Source of the DNA: DAOMNN01 sp035443825 | GTDB lineage: Bacteria; Pseudomonadota; Gammaproteobacteria; Burkholderiales; Rhodocyclaceae | Assembly: GCA_035443825.1 (NCBI GenBank) | Contig: DAOMNN010000009.1 | Span: 1 to 64,000, forward strand | Length of the DNA: 64,000 bases | Reading direction: 5' to 3' | Shown: piece after piece, positions 1 through 7,573 of the stretch | Layout: the number at the start of each line of letters is the position of its first letter | Position numbering within the stretch: the first letter of the stretch is position 1 | Position numbers and translations under genes: made by a program | The notes under the pieces: generated by a model | The model's input: only the letters and a program-made list of their open reading frames with translations | Database searches by the model: none | Told to the model about the DNA's origin: nothing

Positions 1-641
1 GTCACCGCACGCATGCCGCCGAGCATCGAGCACACCAGGATGCCGGCCAGACCGAACCACACCCCGGCCTCGAACGGAATCTGGAAGGCGCGAGCCGCGA
101 TGGTGCCGGTTGCGGTGATCTGCGCCGTCACGTAGGTGAAGGACGCGACCACAAGCACCACGATGGCGCAGAAGCGTGCGAGCTTGCCGCCGTAACGCGT
201 ACCGATGAAGTCCGGCACGGTGTAGCAGCCGAACTTGCGCAGGTACGGCGCCATCAGCGTCGCGACCAGGATGTAGCCGCCGGTCCAGCCGACGATGAAC
301 GCCATGTAGCTGTGGCCCGCGATGAAGATGCCGCCCGCCATCGCCACGAAGGACGCGCCCGACATCCAGTCGGCCGCCGTTGCCATGCCGTTGAACACCG
401 GCGGGACGCTTCGCCCGGCCACGTAGTAGGCCTCGACCGCCATCGTTCGCGAGAGAATGCCGATGAAGGCGTAGATCACGATCGTGAACGCGACGAACAG
501 AATGCCGATGGTGTCGGCACCCATGCCCAGCGTCTCGAACCACGCCATCAGCGCGAAGAACGCGAGAAAGCCACCGGTGTAAACACCGTAGATTTTCGGG
601 AGATTGTCGGTAAACGACTTCCCTTCCCATTGCATGCCCAT
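1..641 (-). CDS. Sodium:solute symporter, VC_2705/ActP-like (partial, 3' end outside window)
   Basis: This is the N-terminal ~213 residues of an inner-membrane sodium-coupled symporter; the rest runs off the left edge. The visible part has several long hydrophobic segments and the family hallmarks TAADWMSGASFVAMAG and GGYILVATLMAPYLRKFG, typical of SSS transporters of the VC_2705 group related to the acetate permease ActP. The ATG at 641 is preceded by a GGGGGAG ribosome site; a second ATG two codons later is an alternative. The gene follows the DUF4212 gene by 12 nt, the usual pairing of this transporter with its small subunit. It is probably driven by the sigma-54 promoter at 983-999. The substrate, likely a short carboxylate such as acetate, is inferred from family only. 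Confidence 0.88.
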   Translation of the reverse strand, partial: MGMQWEGKSFTDNLPKIYGVYTGGFLAFFALMAWFETLGMGADTIGILFVAFTIVIYAFIGILSRTMAVEAYYVAGRSVPPVFNGMATAADWMSGASFVAMAGGIFIAGHSYMAFIVGWTGGYILVATLMAPYLRKFGCYTVPDFIGTRYGGKLARFCAIVVLVVASFTYVTAQITATGTIAARAFQIPFEAGVWFGLAGILVCSMLGGMRAV

Positions 642-653
642 GTCGTCTCCCCC

Positions 654-929
654 TTACTCGTCTTCGGCCACGCCGAATTCGACGTCGATGGCGTGCTGTT
701 GCTTGTTGAACATGAACAGCTGGACCACGAATACGATCAGTGAGCCCTGCGCGGACATGTAATAGCCCAGCGGCCAGCCGAAGAAATTGATGCTGTTCAG
801 CGAGTAGGCGAACCAGTGGACGACGTAGGCGAAGATGAACCAGATCGTCAGATGCAGGATCATCAGGCCCCGCGTGCGCTTCCAATGCGCCTCGCGGTTC
901 TCGGCCGTTAATGTAGTTGCTTCAGTCAC
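654..929 (-). CDS. DUF4212 small subunit of sodium:substrate symporter
   Basis: This 91-aa membrane protein belongs to the DUF4212 family, found immediately upstream of VC_2705-type symporters and thought to be their small subunit. It has a charged N-terminus (EAHWKRTRGLM), a first hydrophobic segment rich in aromatic residues (LHLTIWFIFAYVVHWFAYSL), a second (PLGYYMSAQGSLIVFVVQLFMF) and an acidic tail. I chose the GTG start at 929 because AAAGGAGGAA lies just upstream, whereas a longer open frame extends through the promoter region without a ribosome site. It is the first gene of a two-gene operon with the symporter at 641. Confidence 0.88.
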   Translation of the reverse strand: MTEATTLTAENREAHWKRTRGLMILHLTIWFIFAYVVHWFAYSLNSINFFGWPLGYYMSAQGSLIVFVVQLFMFNKQQHAIDVEFGVAEDE

Positions 930-982
930 GGATGTTCCTCCTTTGGAATGAAACGCTCTTATGATGCGGCGCCTTAATGCAC

Positions 983-999
983 ATGCAAGGCTTGTGCCA
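983..999 (-). promoter_or_regulatory. Sigma-54 (RpoN) -24/-12 promoter
   Basis: On the minus strand the sequence reads TGGCAC-AAGCC-TTGCAT. This matches the -24/-12 consensus, with GG and GC separated by exactly 10 nt. It lies about 55 nt upstream of the GTG start of the DUF4212 gene. Paired with the palindromes at 1052-1086 and an adjacent GAFTGA-containing regulator, it is a convincing RpoN-dependent promoter for the symporter operon. Confidence 0.85.
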
Positions 1000-1051
1000 G
1001 TAACATAGGCTATATAAAACAGCGGCTTAGTTTGTCTGACGCCATTTCTGA

Positions 1052-1086
1052 TGTTACCTGAGGTAACAAGTGTTACGCAGGGTAAC
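1052..1086. promoter_or_regulatory. Tandem palindromic upstream activator sites GTTAC-N5-GTAAC
   Basis: Two inverted repeats stand side by side: TGTTACC-TGA-GGTAACA at 1052-1068 and GTTAC-GCAGG-GTAAC at 1072-1086. Their centres are 19 nt apart, about two helical turns, so two dimers would bind the same face. They lie roughly 60-80 nt upstream of the -24 element, a usual position for an enhancer-binding protein. The same motif occurs at 5587-5605 before the kinase operon. The likely ligand is the NtrC-type regulator encoded at 1114-2451. Confidence 0.75.
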
Positions 1087-1113
1087 GTGGCGCGTCGCAG
1101 CATTCGGAGGCGC

Positions 1114-2451
1114 TCAGGCGTGACCGCCATTGCTCCTCGGACGCGGTATGCCCATCCGCGACCGCCGTTCCCACAAGGCCTTGCGACTGATCCCGAGACG
1201 TCGGGCGAGTTCGGTTTCGGTCAGGCTGTCCTGGTGCTCCATCACGTAGCGGCGGAAATAGTTGTCCAGGCTCATGCTGCGGCTCTCGGGGGACGGCTGG
1301 CTGGGCGCATGCAACGCCAGCAGTCCCGGCGTGATGCTGTCCTCCGCAAGGATGACGGCGCGCTCGATCGCGTTCTTGAGCTCCCGTACATTGCCTGGCC
1401 AGCGGTGGTGCTGGAGGGCGCTCATTGCATCGCGCGTGAAACGCAGCTGCGATCGCTTCATGCGTGTGCAGGCTTTTTCCAGCAGAAACTCGGCCAGAAG
1501 GGGAATGTCCTCGCCCCGTTCGCGCAGCGGCGGCAGATGGATTTCCATGACCTCGAGGCGGTAGTAGAGATCCTCGCGGAAGGCGCCGTCACGGACCATC
1601 TGTTCGAGGTCGCGGTGAGTCGCCGCGACGAGCCGTACGTCGACGGTGCGGCTGGCGGTCGCGCCGACGCGGCGAATCTCCCCGTCCTGCAGGACTCGCA
1701 GCAGGCGCGACTGCGCCGCCGCGGTGAGCTCGCCGATTTCGTCCAGGAACAGCGTGCCACCGTCGGCGGCCTCGATCAGACCCTGATGGCTCGTCGTCGC
1801 GCCGGTAAACGCACCTTTCTCGTGTCCGAACAGCTCCGATTCGAGCAGTCCCTCGGGGATGCTTGCGCAATTGACCGAGATGAGTGGAATGGCAGCGCGC
1901 GGGCTCTTGGCGTGGATTGCGCGTGCAACCAGTTCCTTGCCCGTACCCGATTCTCCGCGGATGAGCACGGTTGTATCGGTCGGCGCGACTTTCTGTACCG
2001 TGTCGCAGACTTTCGCCATCACCGACGAGCGTCCGACCATGCCTTCCAGCGGGTACACGCGTGCCAGGTCTCGGCGCAGGGTTTCGTTCTCGCGCTCCAG
2101 CCCGCGCTGCTTGAGGATGCGCGCGACGATGAGGAGCATCTCGTCGTGATCGAAAGGTTTGGCGATGTAGTCGACCGCGCCGGTCTTCATCGCCTCGACC
2201 GCCGAGCGCACACTGGCGTAACTGGTCATGATCAGCACCGGGGTTTCGGGACATGAACCCGCGAGGTTGATTCCCTCGCCATCGGGCAGGCGCAAGTCGC
2301 AGATGGCGAGTTCGAACGGTTGCGCGGTGCACATGCTGCGCGCCTCGCCAAGACTCGTCGCTTCGGCCACCCGGTAGCCCTCTCGTTCCAGCAGACGGTG
2401 CAGGGCGTGACGGATGACCGGTTCGTCATCCACGATCAAGATTCGCTTCAT
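1114..2451 (-). CDS. Sigma-54-dependent response regulator, NtrC family
   Basis: This 445-aa enhancer-binding protein has a receiver domain (residues 1-~115; acidic pocket DDE at 8-10, phospho-acceptor D52, conserved K98), a central AAA+ domain with Walker A GESGTGKE (166-173), the sigma-54 contact loop GAFTGA (213-218) and Walker B FLDEIGEL, and a C-terminal Fis-type helix-turn-helix (TETELARRLGISRKALWERR). The start codon overlaps the end of the sensor kinase gene (ATGA), so the two are translationally coupled partners. The presence of GAFTGA together with a sigma-54 promoter and palindromes just downstream implies that it activates the symporter operon. Its closest functional analogues control uptake of small carboxylates; the inducer here is unknown. 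Confidence 0.93.
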   Translation of the reverse strand: MKRILIVDDEPVIRHALHRLLEREGYRVAEATSLGEARSMCTAQPFELAICDLRLPDGEGINLAGSCPETPVLIMTSYASVRSAVEAMKTGAVDYIAKPFDHDEMLLIVARILKQRGLERENETLRRDLARVYPLEGMVGRSSVMAKVCDTVQKVAPTDTTVLIRGESGTGKELVARAIHAKSPRAAIPLISVNCASIPEGLLESELFGHEKGAFTGATTSHQGLIEAADGGTLFLDEIGELTAAAQSRLLRVLQDGEIRRVGATASRTVDVRLVAATHRDLEQMVRDGAFREDLYYRLEVMEIHLPPLRERGEDIPLLAEFLLEKACTRMKRSQLRFTRDAMSALQHHRWPGNVRELKNAIERAVILAEDSITPGLLALHAPSQPSPESRSMSLDNYFRRYVMEHQDSLTETELARRLGISRKALWERRSRMGIPRPRSNGGHA

Positions 2452-5411
2452 TCGACGCTCTCCTGTTCTTCCATGGGCAGTCGTACGGTGAAACAGGTCC
2501 CGCGAGGACTTCGGCTCGCCGCGTTTACCTGGCCGCCATGGTCTTCAACGATGCTGTACACCACCGACAGGCCCAAGCCGGTGCCTTCACCGACGGGTTT
2601 GGTTGTGAAAAAGGGTTCGAAGATGCGGTCCAGGATCGGGGCTGCGATGCCTTCGCCCTCGTCCTCCACCGTCACTTCCGCGGCGCCGTTGTCACGACGC
2701 CCGCGCACCAGGATCCGGTCGCCTGCGTTGGACGCCTGCATCGCGTTGTTGAAAAGGTTTACGAAAACCTGCAACAGACGCTGGTGATTGCCGCGCACCA
2801 TGAGATCTGCCGGCACGGCGTTGACGCAATTCACCAGCCGCGCCGAGTCGGCAAGCTGCACCAGGTGTATGGCCTCCTCGACGCAGTCGTGCAGGCACAC
2901 CGGTTCGCGCCTGGCGGCGTGATCTTCCCCGGCGTGGCTGAATGTGATCAGCGACTGCACGATATTGTTGATCCGCCGGGTCTGCTGCAGGATGTGCCTG
3001 ACCGCAAGTTCCTGCTCGTCCCGATCGGTTTCGAACCGCAGATTCTGTGCCAGCGAGGCAATCCCCGTCAGCGGATTGCCGATCTCGTGGGCAACTCCTG
3101 CCGCAAGGCGACCGATGGATGCGAGCCTGTCGTTGTGCGCCACCTCACTCTCGAGCATATGCAGATCGGTCAGGTCCTCGACGAGCACGACCGTACCGTA
3201 GGTCTTCGCGGCGGCCGGGACCGAACCGCTGCTCGAGGCCTCGATTGCGGATTTGTGCAGGTTGATCCAGCGGTTCCTTCCCATGACCGCACACTGCAGC
3301 TTGTAGAGGTGGCTGTCGTCGCTGTCGACGAATGCCTGCAGCACCCCTTCCCACGGCGCGTCGAGCTGGTCGAGGGTCGATCCGACGGCGTCCTCGCAGG
3401 AGATTCCGGAGATACGGGACATGGCCGTGTTCCAGATCAGGATCTCCCCGTCGGGAGTCAGCGAGCACACGCCCAGCGGCAATTCCTGCAGCACCTGGCG
3501 GTGGTAGCGACGAAGCGTGTCGAGCTCGGCGGCAAGACCCTCGAGGCGACCGTGGGAGCGTTCCAGCTGCGCCTCCACGAAACGCAGGCTGTCGGCCAGC
3601 GCCATGCGTGCATGCGGTGCCACGCGCAGGCGGTTGTCCACGATCATGCGCGACAGCAGCGGCCCGATCAGGCCCGACAGGTTGCGTTCCAGTCGTTCGC
3701 GCAGCCGACCCAGGTCACCGGGGCGGGTTGCATCGCGGTCCATGCCGAGGTCGCTCAGGGCACGGCCGAGTTCCAGCGCGGCGGTCTGTGGACCGACCGC
3801 CTGTGACAGCCGCTCCATGAATTCGTCGACGGTGCGTGCCTCGAGAACCCGGGGCGGGATATCCATCGGGTCACGCCGCACCGTGGCCTGGGTCGCTTCC
3901 ACTTCGGAGGGGGTGGGCCGGCTCAGCAGCGAGCCGATCACGAACAGCAACCCGTTGACCGTCAGGGACCAGAAGGTCGAGAACGCCCACCGGTCCTCGT
4001 CTTCCGCGCCGAACCAGACCTGCAGGTTGAAGTCCGTCACCGGCAGGCCGGACTGGTGCATGAGCGGGACGATGAGCGAGAACACCCACACCAGAATGCC
4101 CGCGGTGAGCCCCGTGACGAAGCCGACCCGGGTCGCTCGCGGCCACAGCAGGATTCCGACCAGGCCCGGCAGAAACTGTGCCACCGCGACGAAGGAGATC
4201 AGGCCGATCTGGACCAGCCCCTGATGTACCTGCAACAGCAGGTAGAACCCGTATCCCATGCCGATGATGATCACGATCAGGATGCGTCGCCCCCACAACA
4301 GCCAGGCATAGAGATTCTCGCGCGGGAAGGCCTGCTGCTGGTACCGGGCGGGCAGGATAAGGTGGTTCAGGCACATGCTCGCGAGCGCGAGGGTGGTCAC
4401 GATCATCATCGCGCTGGCGGCAGACACTCCGCCGACGAAAGTGGTCAGCGCGAGCCATCCGCTTCCGCGTTCGACGGCGAGTCCGAGCACGAAATAATCC
4501 GCTGGCGTGCTTACTCCTGTTTCGGTTCCCGCCCACAATATCAAGGGGATGGGAAGGTTGAGCAGCAACAGGAACAGCGGGAATGCCCACGCCGCAGTCT
4601 TGAGCGCACGGGGTTCCATGTTCTCGACGAAGATCATGTGGAACTGTCGTGGCAGAAGGAAGCCGGCGGCGAATGCGAGCACCATGAACGTGAACCACGG
4701 GCCTTCGCGCACGGGTGCGTAGAGAGCCTCGAGTGCCTGGGGATGCATATCCAGCCAACGGTCCAGACCGCCGAGGCCGCCGAACACGCCGAACAGCGCG
4801 AACGCGCCCACCGTGAGCAGCGCGAGCAGTTTTACCGCCGACTCGAACGCGATTGCGACGACCAGTCCTTCGTGCTTCTCGCGAGGGGTGATATGGCGCG
4901 CGCCGAACAGAATCGCGAAAAGGCTCAGCGTCCCGCAGAAGGCCAGGGCCAGCAGGTGGGGCGGCGCCTCCTGGGTGATGACCGCCACCGATTCGGTCAC
5001 GGCCTTGATCTGCAGGGCGATGTAGGGCAGAACGCCGGCAAGCATGAACAGCGTCACCAGCGCACCGGTCCATGGGCTCGGGTAGCGGAACGCGAACAGA
5101 TCGGCCAGCGAGGTGAGTTGATGATCCCGCACCAGTCGGAGCAGGGGAGATAGCACGATCGGCGTGAGCACGAAGGCGAGCGTGACGCCGAGGTAAATGG
5201 TGAGAAAATTGTAGCCCTGAGTCTGGGCAAAGCCGACGCTGCCGTAATAGCTCCAGGAAGTGGCGTAGACCCCGAGGCCCAGTGCGTAGACCAGAGGGTG
5301 GTGTACGAGCCAGTCGGGGAGCCAGCCGTTTTCCGTGGCATGGGCGATGAAGAACAGCAGCCCCAGATATGCGACGCCGACCGCGTAGAGGATGCCGATC
5401 TCAGTGATCAT
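2448..5411 (-). CDS. Transporter-sensor histidine kinase fusion (SSS-PAS-HisKA-HATPase)
   Basis: This 987-aa inner-membrane kinase begins with a complete sodium:solute-symporter-like module (about residues 1-480, a dozen hydrophobic segments), like CbrA and CrbS/MxtR sensors. A cytoplasmic linker, a PAS domain (around 640-740), a HisKA domain with H775 in GVAHEIGNPLTGI, and an HATPase domain follow (N box NLFNNAMQAS, G boxes VEDEGEGI and GEGTGLGLSVV, F box EPFFTTK). It probably senses or transports a carboxylate and phosphorylates the regulator at 1114-2451, whose start it overlaps by 4 nt. The 55-aa membrane protein gene upstream overlaps it by 11 nt. Whether the symporter half still transports cannot be told from the sequence. 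Confidence 0.92.
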   Translation of the reverse strand: MITEIGILYAVGVAYLGLLFFIAHATENGWLPDWLVHHPLVYALGLGVYATSWSYYGSVGFAQTQGYNFLTIYLGVTLAFVLTPIVLSPLLRLVRDHQLTSLADLFAFRYPSPWTGALVTLFMLAGVLPYIALQIKAVTESVAVITQEAPPHLLALAFCGTLSLFAILFGARHITPREKHEGLVVAIAFESAVKLLALLTVGAFALFGVFGGLGGLDRWLDMHPQALEALYAPVREGPWFTFMVLAFAAGFLLPRQFHMIFVENMEPRALKTAAWAFPLFLLLLNLPIPLILWAGTETGVSTPADYFVLGLAVERGSGWLALTTFVGGVSAASAMMIVTTLALASMCLNHLILPARYQQQAFPRENLYAWLLWGRRILIVIIIGMGYGFYLLLQVHQGLVQIGLISFVAVAQFLPGLVGILLWPRATRVGFVTGLTAGILVWVFSLIVPLMHQSGLPVTDFNLQVWFGAEDEDRWAFSTFWSLTVNGLLFVIGSLLSRPTPSEVEATQATVRRDPMDIPPRVLEARTVDEFMERLSQAVGPQTAALELGRALSDLGMDRDATRPGDLGRLRERLERNLSGLIGPLLSRMIVDNRLRVAPHARMALADSLRFVEAQLERSHGRLEGLAAELDTLRRYHRQVLQELPLGVCSLTPDGEILIWNTAMSRISGISCEDAVGSTLDQLDAPWEGVLQAFVDSDDSHLYKLQCAVMGRNRWINLHKSAIEASSSGSVPAAAKTYGTVVLVEDLTDLHMLESEVAHNDRLASIGRLAAGVAHEIGNPLTGIASLAQNLRFETDRDEQELAVRHILQQTRRINNIVQSLITFSHAGEDHAARREPVCLHDCVEEAIHLVQLADSARLVNCVNAVPADLMVRGNHQRLLQVFVNLFNNAMQASNAGDRILVRGRRDNGAAEVTVEDEGEGIAAPILDRIFEPFFTTKPVGEGTGLGLSVVYSIVEDHGGQVNAASRSPRGTCFTVRLPMEEQESVE

Positions 5412-5568
5412 GGCGCTGAACGAGTGCGATGAGAACGATTACGAGCCCCCACAGGACGTAGGGGCCAAACCATGGAAACGTATCCGATGCCCACCAATGG
5501 ACCAGTGGTGATGCAAACAGCAATACGCCGAACAGGAACAGGATCAGAATCTTGTCCAACAGCGGCAC
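5401..5568 (-). CDS. Small two-helix membrane protein, 55 aa, first gene of the sensor operon
   Basis: This short gene starts with GTG at 5568 and ends inside the start of the kinase gene (11-nt overlap). The protein has two hydrophobic stretches (about residues 5-22 and 33-50) linked by a Trp/Pro-rich turn (HWWASDTFPWFGPYVLW) and ends in a charged RHDH tail. The size and layout recall the small DUF3311-like proteins that accompany sodium:solute symporters. GTG is the only start codon after the in-frame TAA upstream, although its ribosome site is weak. Conservation of the overlap suggests coupled translation and perhaps a direct partnership with the symporter-like half of the kinase. The function is unknown. 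Confidence 0.7.
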   Translation of the reverse strand: MPLLDKILILFLFGVLLFASPLVHWWASDTFPWFGPYVLWGLVIVLIALVQRHDH

Positions 5569-5586
5569 TCGCGCATGGCATTCAGA

Positions 5587-5605
5587 GTGTTACGGACTGT
5601 AACAC
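5587..5605. promoter_or_regulatory. Perfect palindrome GTGTTAC-GGACT-GTAACAC, third regulator site
   Basis: This 19-nt sequence has 7-nt perfect arms around a 5-nt centre and shares GTTAC-N5-GTAAC with the tandem sites at 1052-1086. It sits 19 nt upstream of the GTG start of the 55-aa gene. It therefore overlaps the expected core promoter of the sensor operon, which fits autoregulation, possibly repression. It could also affect the EVE gene on the other strand. Confidence 0.7.
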
Positions 5606-5643
5606 GTGCATGGAACCGTGAAAGCATTTTTTTGGGGGGTGTG

Positions 5644-6120
5644 ATGCGCTACTGGCTGATGAAATCCGAGCCCGACGATTGCTCGATCGACGACCTTGCG
5701 GCGATGCCCGAGCAGACGGTTGCCTGGTATGGCGTGCGCAACTATCAGGCGCGCAATTTCATGCGCGACCGGATGCGTGTCGGCGATCGCGTTTTCTTCT
5801 ATCATTCGAGCTGCCCTGAGCCGGGAATCGCAGGCATCGCGCGGATTGCGAGCGATGCCTATCCGGATGCCACCCAGTTCGATCCGGCAAGCCGTTTCTT
5901 CGACCCGAGTTCCACTCCCGACGAGCCGCGCTGGTTGAACGTCGATGTGCAATTGCTGCGCAAGACCCGCCTCGTTGCGCTTGCGGAGCTTCGTGCCGTC
6001 CCCGAACTTGCGGAGATGCGCGTGCTGGCGCGCGGCAATCGTCTGTCGATCACACCGGTCGAGCCTGCCGAGTGGGCATTCGTAGTGCGCAACCTTATGG
6101 GGCTGAAGGATGACGTTTGA
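5644..6120 (+). CDS. EVE domain protein
   Basis: This 158-aa soluble protein is a single EVE (PUA-like) domain, recognised from its start RYWLMKSEPDDCSIDDL, the central GVRNYQARNFMRDRMRVGDRV and FFYHSS. Family members bind modified bases in DNA or RNA, and many stand-alone versions are of unknown role. The ATG at 5644 follows a GGGGGG run; a GTG one codon earlier is possible. Upstream is a homopolymer stretch (seven T then six G). The gene overlaps the start of the TauE/SafE gene by 11 nt, so the two are probably co-transcribed. Confidence 0.9.
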   Translation: MRYWLMKSEPDDCSIDDLAAMPEQTVAWYGVRNYQARNFMRDRMRVGDRVFFYHSSCPEPGIAGIARIASDAYPDATQFDPASRFFDPSSTPDEPRWLNVDVQLLRKTRLVALAELRAVPELAEMRVLARGNRLSITPVEPAEWAFVVRNLMGLKDDV

Positions 6121-6916
6121 CGTGTGGTGGCTGAGTTACCTGGTCCTGGGCGGTTTCGTCGGGTTCTTTGCCGGACTGCTGGGAGTGGGCGGCGGTGCCA
6201 TCATGGTTCCGGTGCTGACGACCGTGTTCATTGCGCAGGGTTTTCCGGCGGAGAAGGTCGTGCATCTCGCGCTGGGAACCTCGATGGCGGCGATCGTGCT
6301 TACGTCGATGGCGAGTCTGCGCGCGCATCATCGGCACGGCGCCGTGCGCTGGGATATCGTGCGTCCGATCACCCCGGGGATCCTGGTCGGGACCTTCAGC
6401 GCGACCTTTATCGCGTCTCGTGTCGCATCCGAACCACTGGCGATTTTCTTTGCGGGCTTCATGGCTTACGTGTCGCTGCAGATGCTTGCGAACATCAAGC
6501 CCAAGCCGACGCGCGAGCTTCCCGGGCGCGTGGGAATGAGTGCGGTCGGGGCGGGAATCGGGGGCATATCCGCGCTGGTGGCGATCGGCGGCGGTTCCCT
6601 TTCGGTGCCGTTCATGACGTGGTGCAACGTGAAAGTGCACCACGCGATCGGCACGTCTGCCGCAATCGGGCTGCCGATTGCACTTGCCGGCACGTTCGGT
6701 TATCTGGTCAACGGATGGGGCGCCGAGGCCATGCCTGAGTTCAGCCTCGGCTTCATCTATCTGCCGGCTCTGGTCCTGGTCAGCATCGTGAGCATGTACA
6801 CGGCCCCGTTGGGGGCGAAGCTCGCGCACCGCCTGCCGGTCCCCACCCTCAAGCGCATATTCGCGGTGGTTCTGCTACTGCTTTGTGCGAAGATGTTGCA
6901 TACCCTGTTCGGGTAA
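6110..6916 (+). CDS. TauE/SafE family membrane permease
   Basis: This 268-aa protein with about eight hydrophobic segments belongs to the TauE/SafE (DUF81) permease family, linked in some members to export of sulfite or organosulfur anions. The family signature is seen in the first repeat (GLLGVGGGAIMVPVL) and in the second half (GGISALVAIGGGSLSVPFM), reflecting the internal duplication. The ATG at 6110 lies inside the 3' end of the EVE gene. The substrate cannot be assigned; context with EVE and LysE genes gives no pathway. Confidence 0.9.
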   Translation: MTFDVWWLSYLVLGGFVGFFAGLLGVGGGAIMVPVLTTVFIAQGFPAEKVVHLALGTSMAAIVLTSMASLRAHHRHGAVRWDIVRPITPGILVGTFSATFIASRVASEPLAIFFAGFMAYVSLQMLANIKPKPTRELPGRVGMSAVGAGIGGISALVAIGGGSLSVPFMTWCNVKVHHAIGTSAAIGLPIALAGTFGYLVNGWGAEAMPEFSLGFIYLPALVLVSIVSMYTAPLGAKLAHRLPVPTLKRIFAVVLLLLCAKMLHTLFG

Positions 6917-6935
6917 GAGAACGTCGGAGCGCTGA

Positions 6936-7553
6936 ATGAGCTGGAACGTCTGGTTGGCCTTTCTTGCCGCGTCGATCGTGATTGCGGTCACGCCCGGACC
7001 GGGGGCGGTACTGAGCATCTCCACCGGGCTCCGCCATGGCTACCCGTCGGCGATCAGGGCGATTTCGGGGCTCGAGAGCGCGTTGCTGATTCAGCTCGCG
7101 GTGGTTGCACTCGGCCTGGGTGCGGTCCTCGCCGCGTCCAGTACGGCGTTCTTCGTTCTGAAGTTCGCCGGTGCGGCCTACCTTATCTGGCTGGGCATCC
7201 AGAAGTGGCGCGCACCGGTCGCGGAGATCGACGAACGGGGCGTTGCGGCGCTGCGTTCGCGTGGGCTCTACGTCCAGGGGCTTCTGGTGAACCTGACCAA
7301 CCCCAAGGCGCTGGTCTTCATCGTTGCGCTGGTGCCGCAGTTCATCAGCCCGAACCTTCCCCAGGCGCCGCAGTTCCTGATCATCGGCGCGACGATGGTG
7401 GTGACCGACGTGATCGTGATGTCCTGCTATGCCCTGCTCGCAGGGCGATGCCGGGCGTGGTTTCACAGTCCGCGCATGATCCGCGCGCAGAACAGGGTCT
7501 TCGGCGGACTTTTCGTCTCGGCCGGTGCGCTGCTCGCCTCGGCATCGCGCTGA
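6936..7553 (+). CDS. LysE/RhtB family exporter
   Basis: This 205-aa inner-membrane protein is a LysE-type translocator, a family that exports amino acids and related metabolites. The N-terminal signature AVTPGPGAVLSISTGLRHG, the central FFVLKFAGAAYLIWLGIQKW and the motif NLTNPKALVFIVALVPQF are all present, and the length is normal. It starts 19 nt after the TauE/SafE gene and is probably the last gene of that short operon. It runs convergent with znuA, leaving only 20 nt between them. The substrate is unknown. Confidence 0.92.
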   Translation: MSWNVWLAFLAASIVIAVTPGPGAVLSISTGLRHGYPSAIRAISGLESALLIQLAVVALGLGAVLAASSTAFFVLKFAGAAYLIWLGIQKWRAPVAEIDERGVAALRSRGLYVQGLLVNLTNPKALVFIVALVPQFISPNLPQAPQFLIIGATMVVTDVIVMSCYALLAGRCRAWFHSPRMIRAQNRVFGGLFVSAGALLASASR

Positions 7554-7573
7554 GATCAGCGCAGAGGCGCGAT

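Noticed and set aside
1051..2256. Long open frame (401 codons) on the plus strand over the NtrC-type regulator
   Set aside because: It is antisense to a gene with all expected domains, has no recognisable motif, and such frames are common in high-GC DNA.
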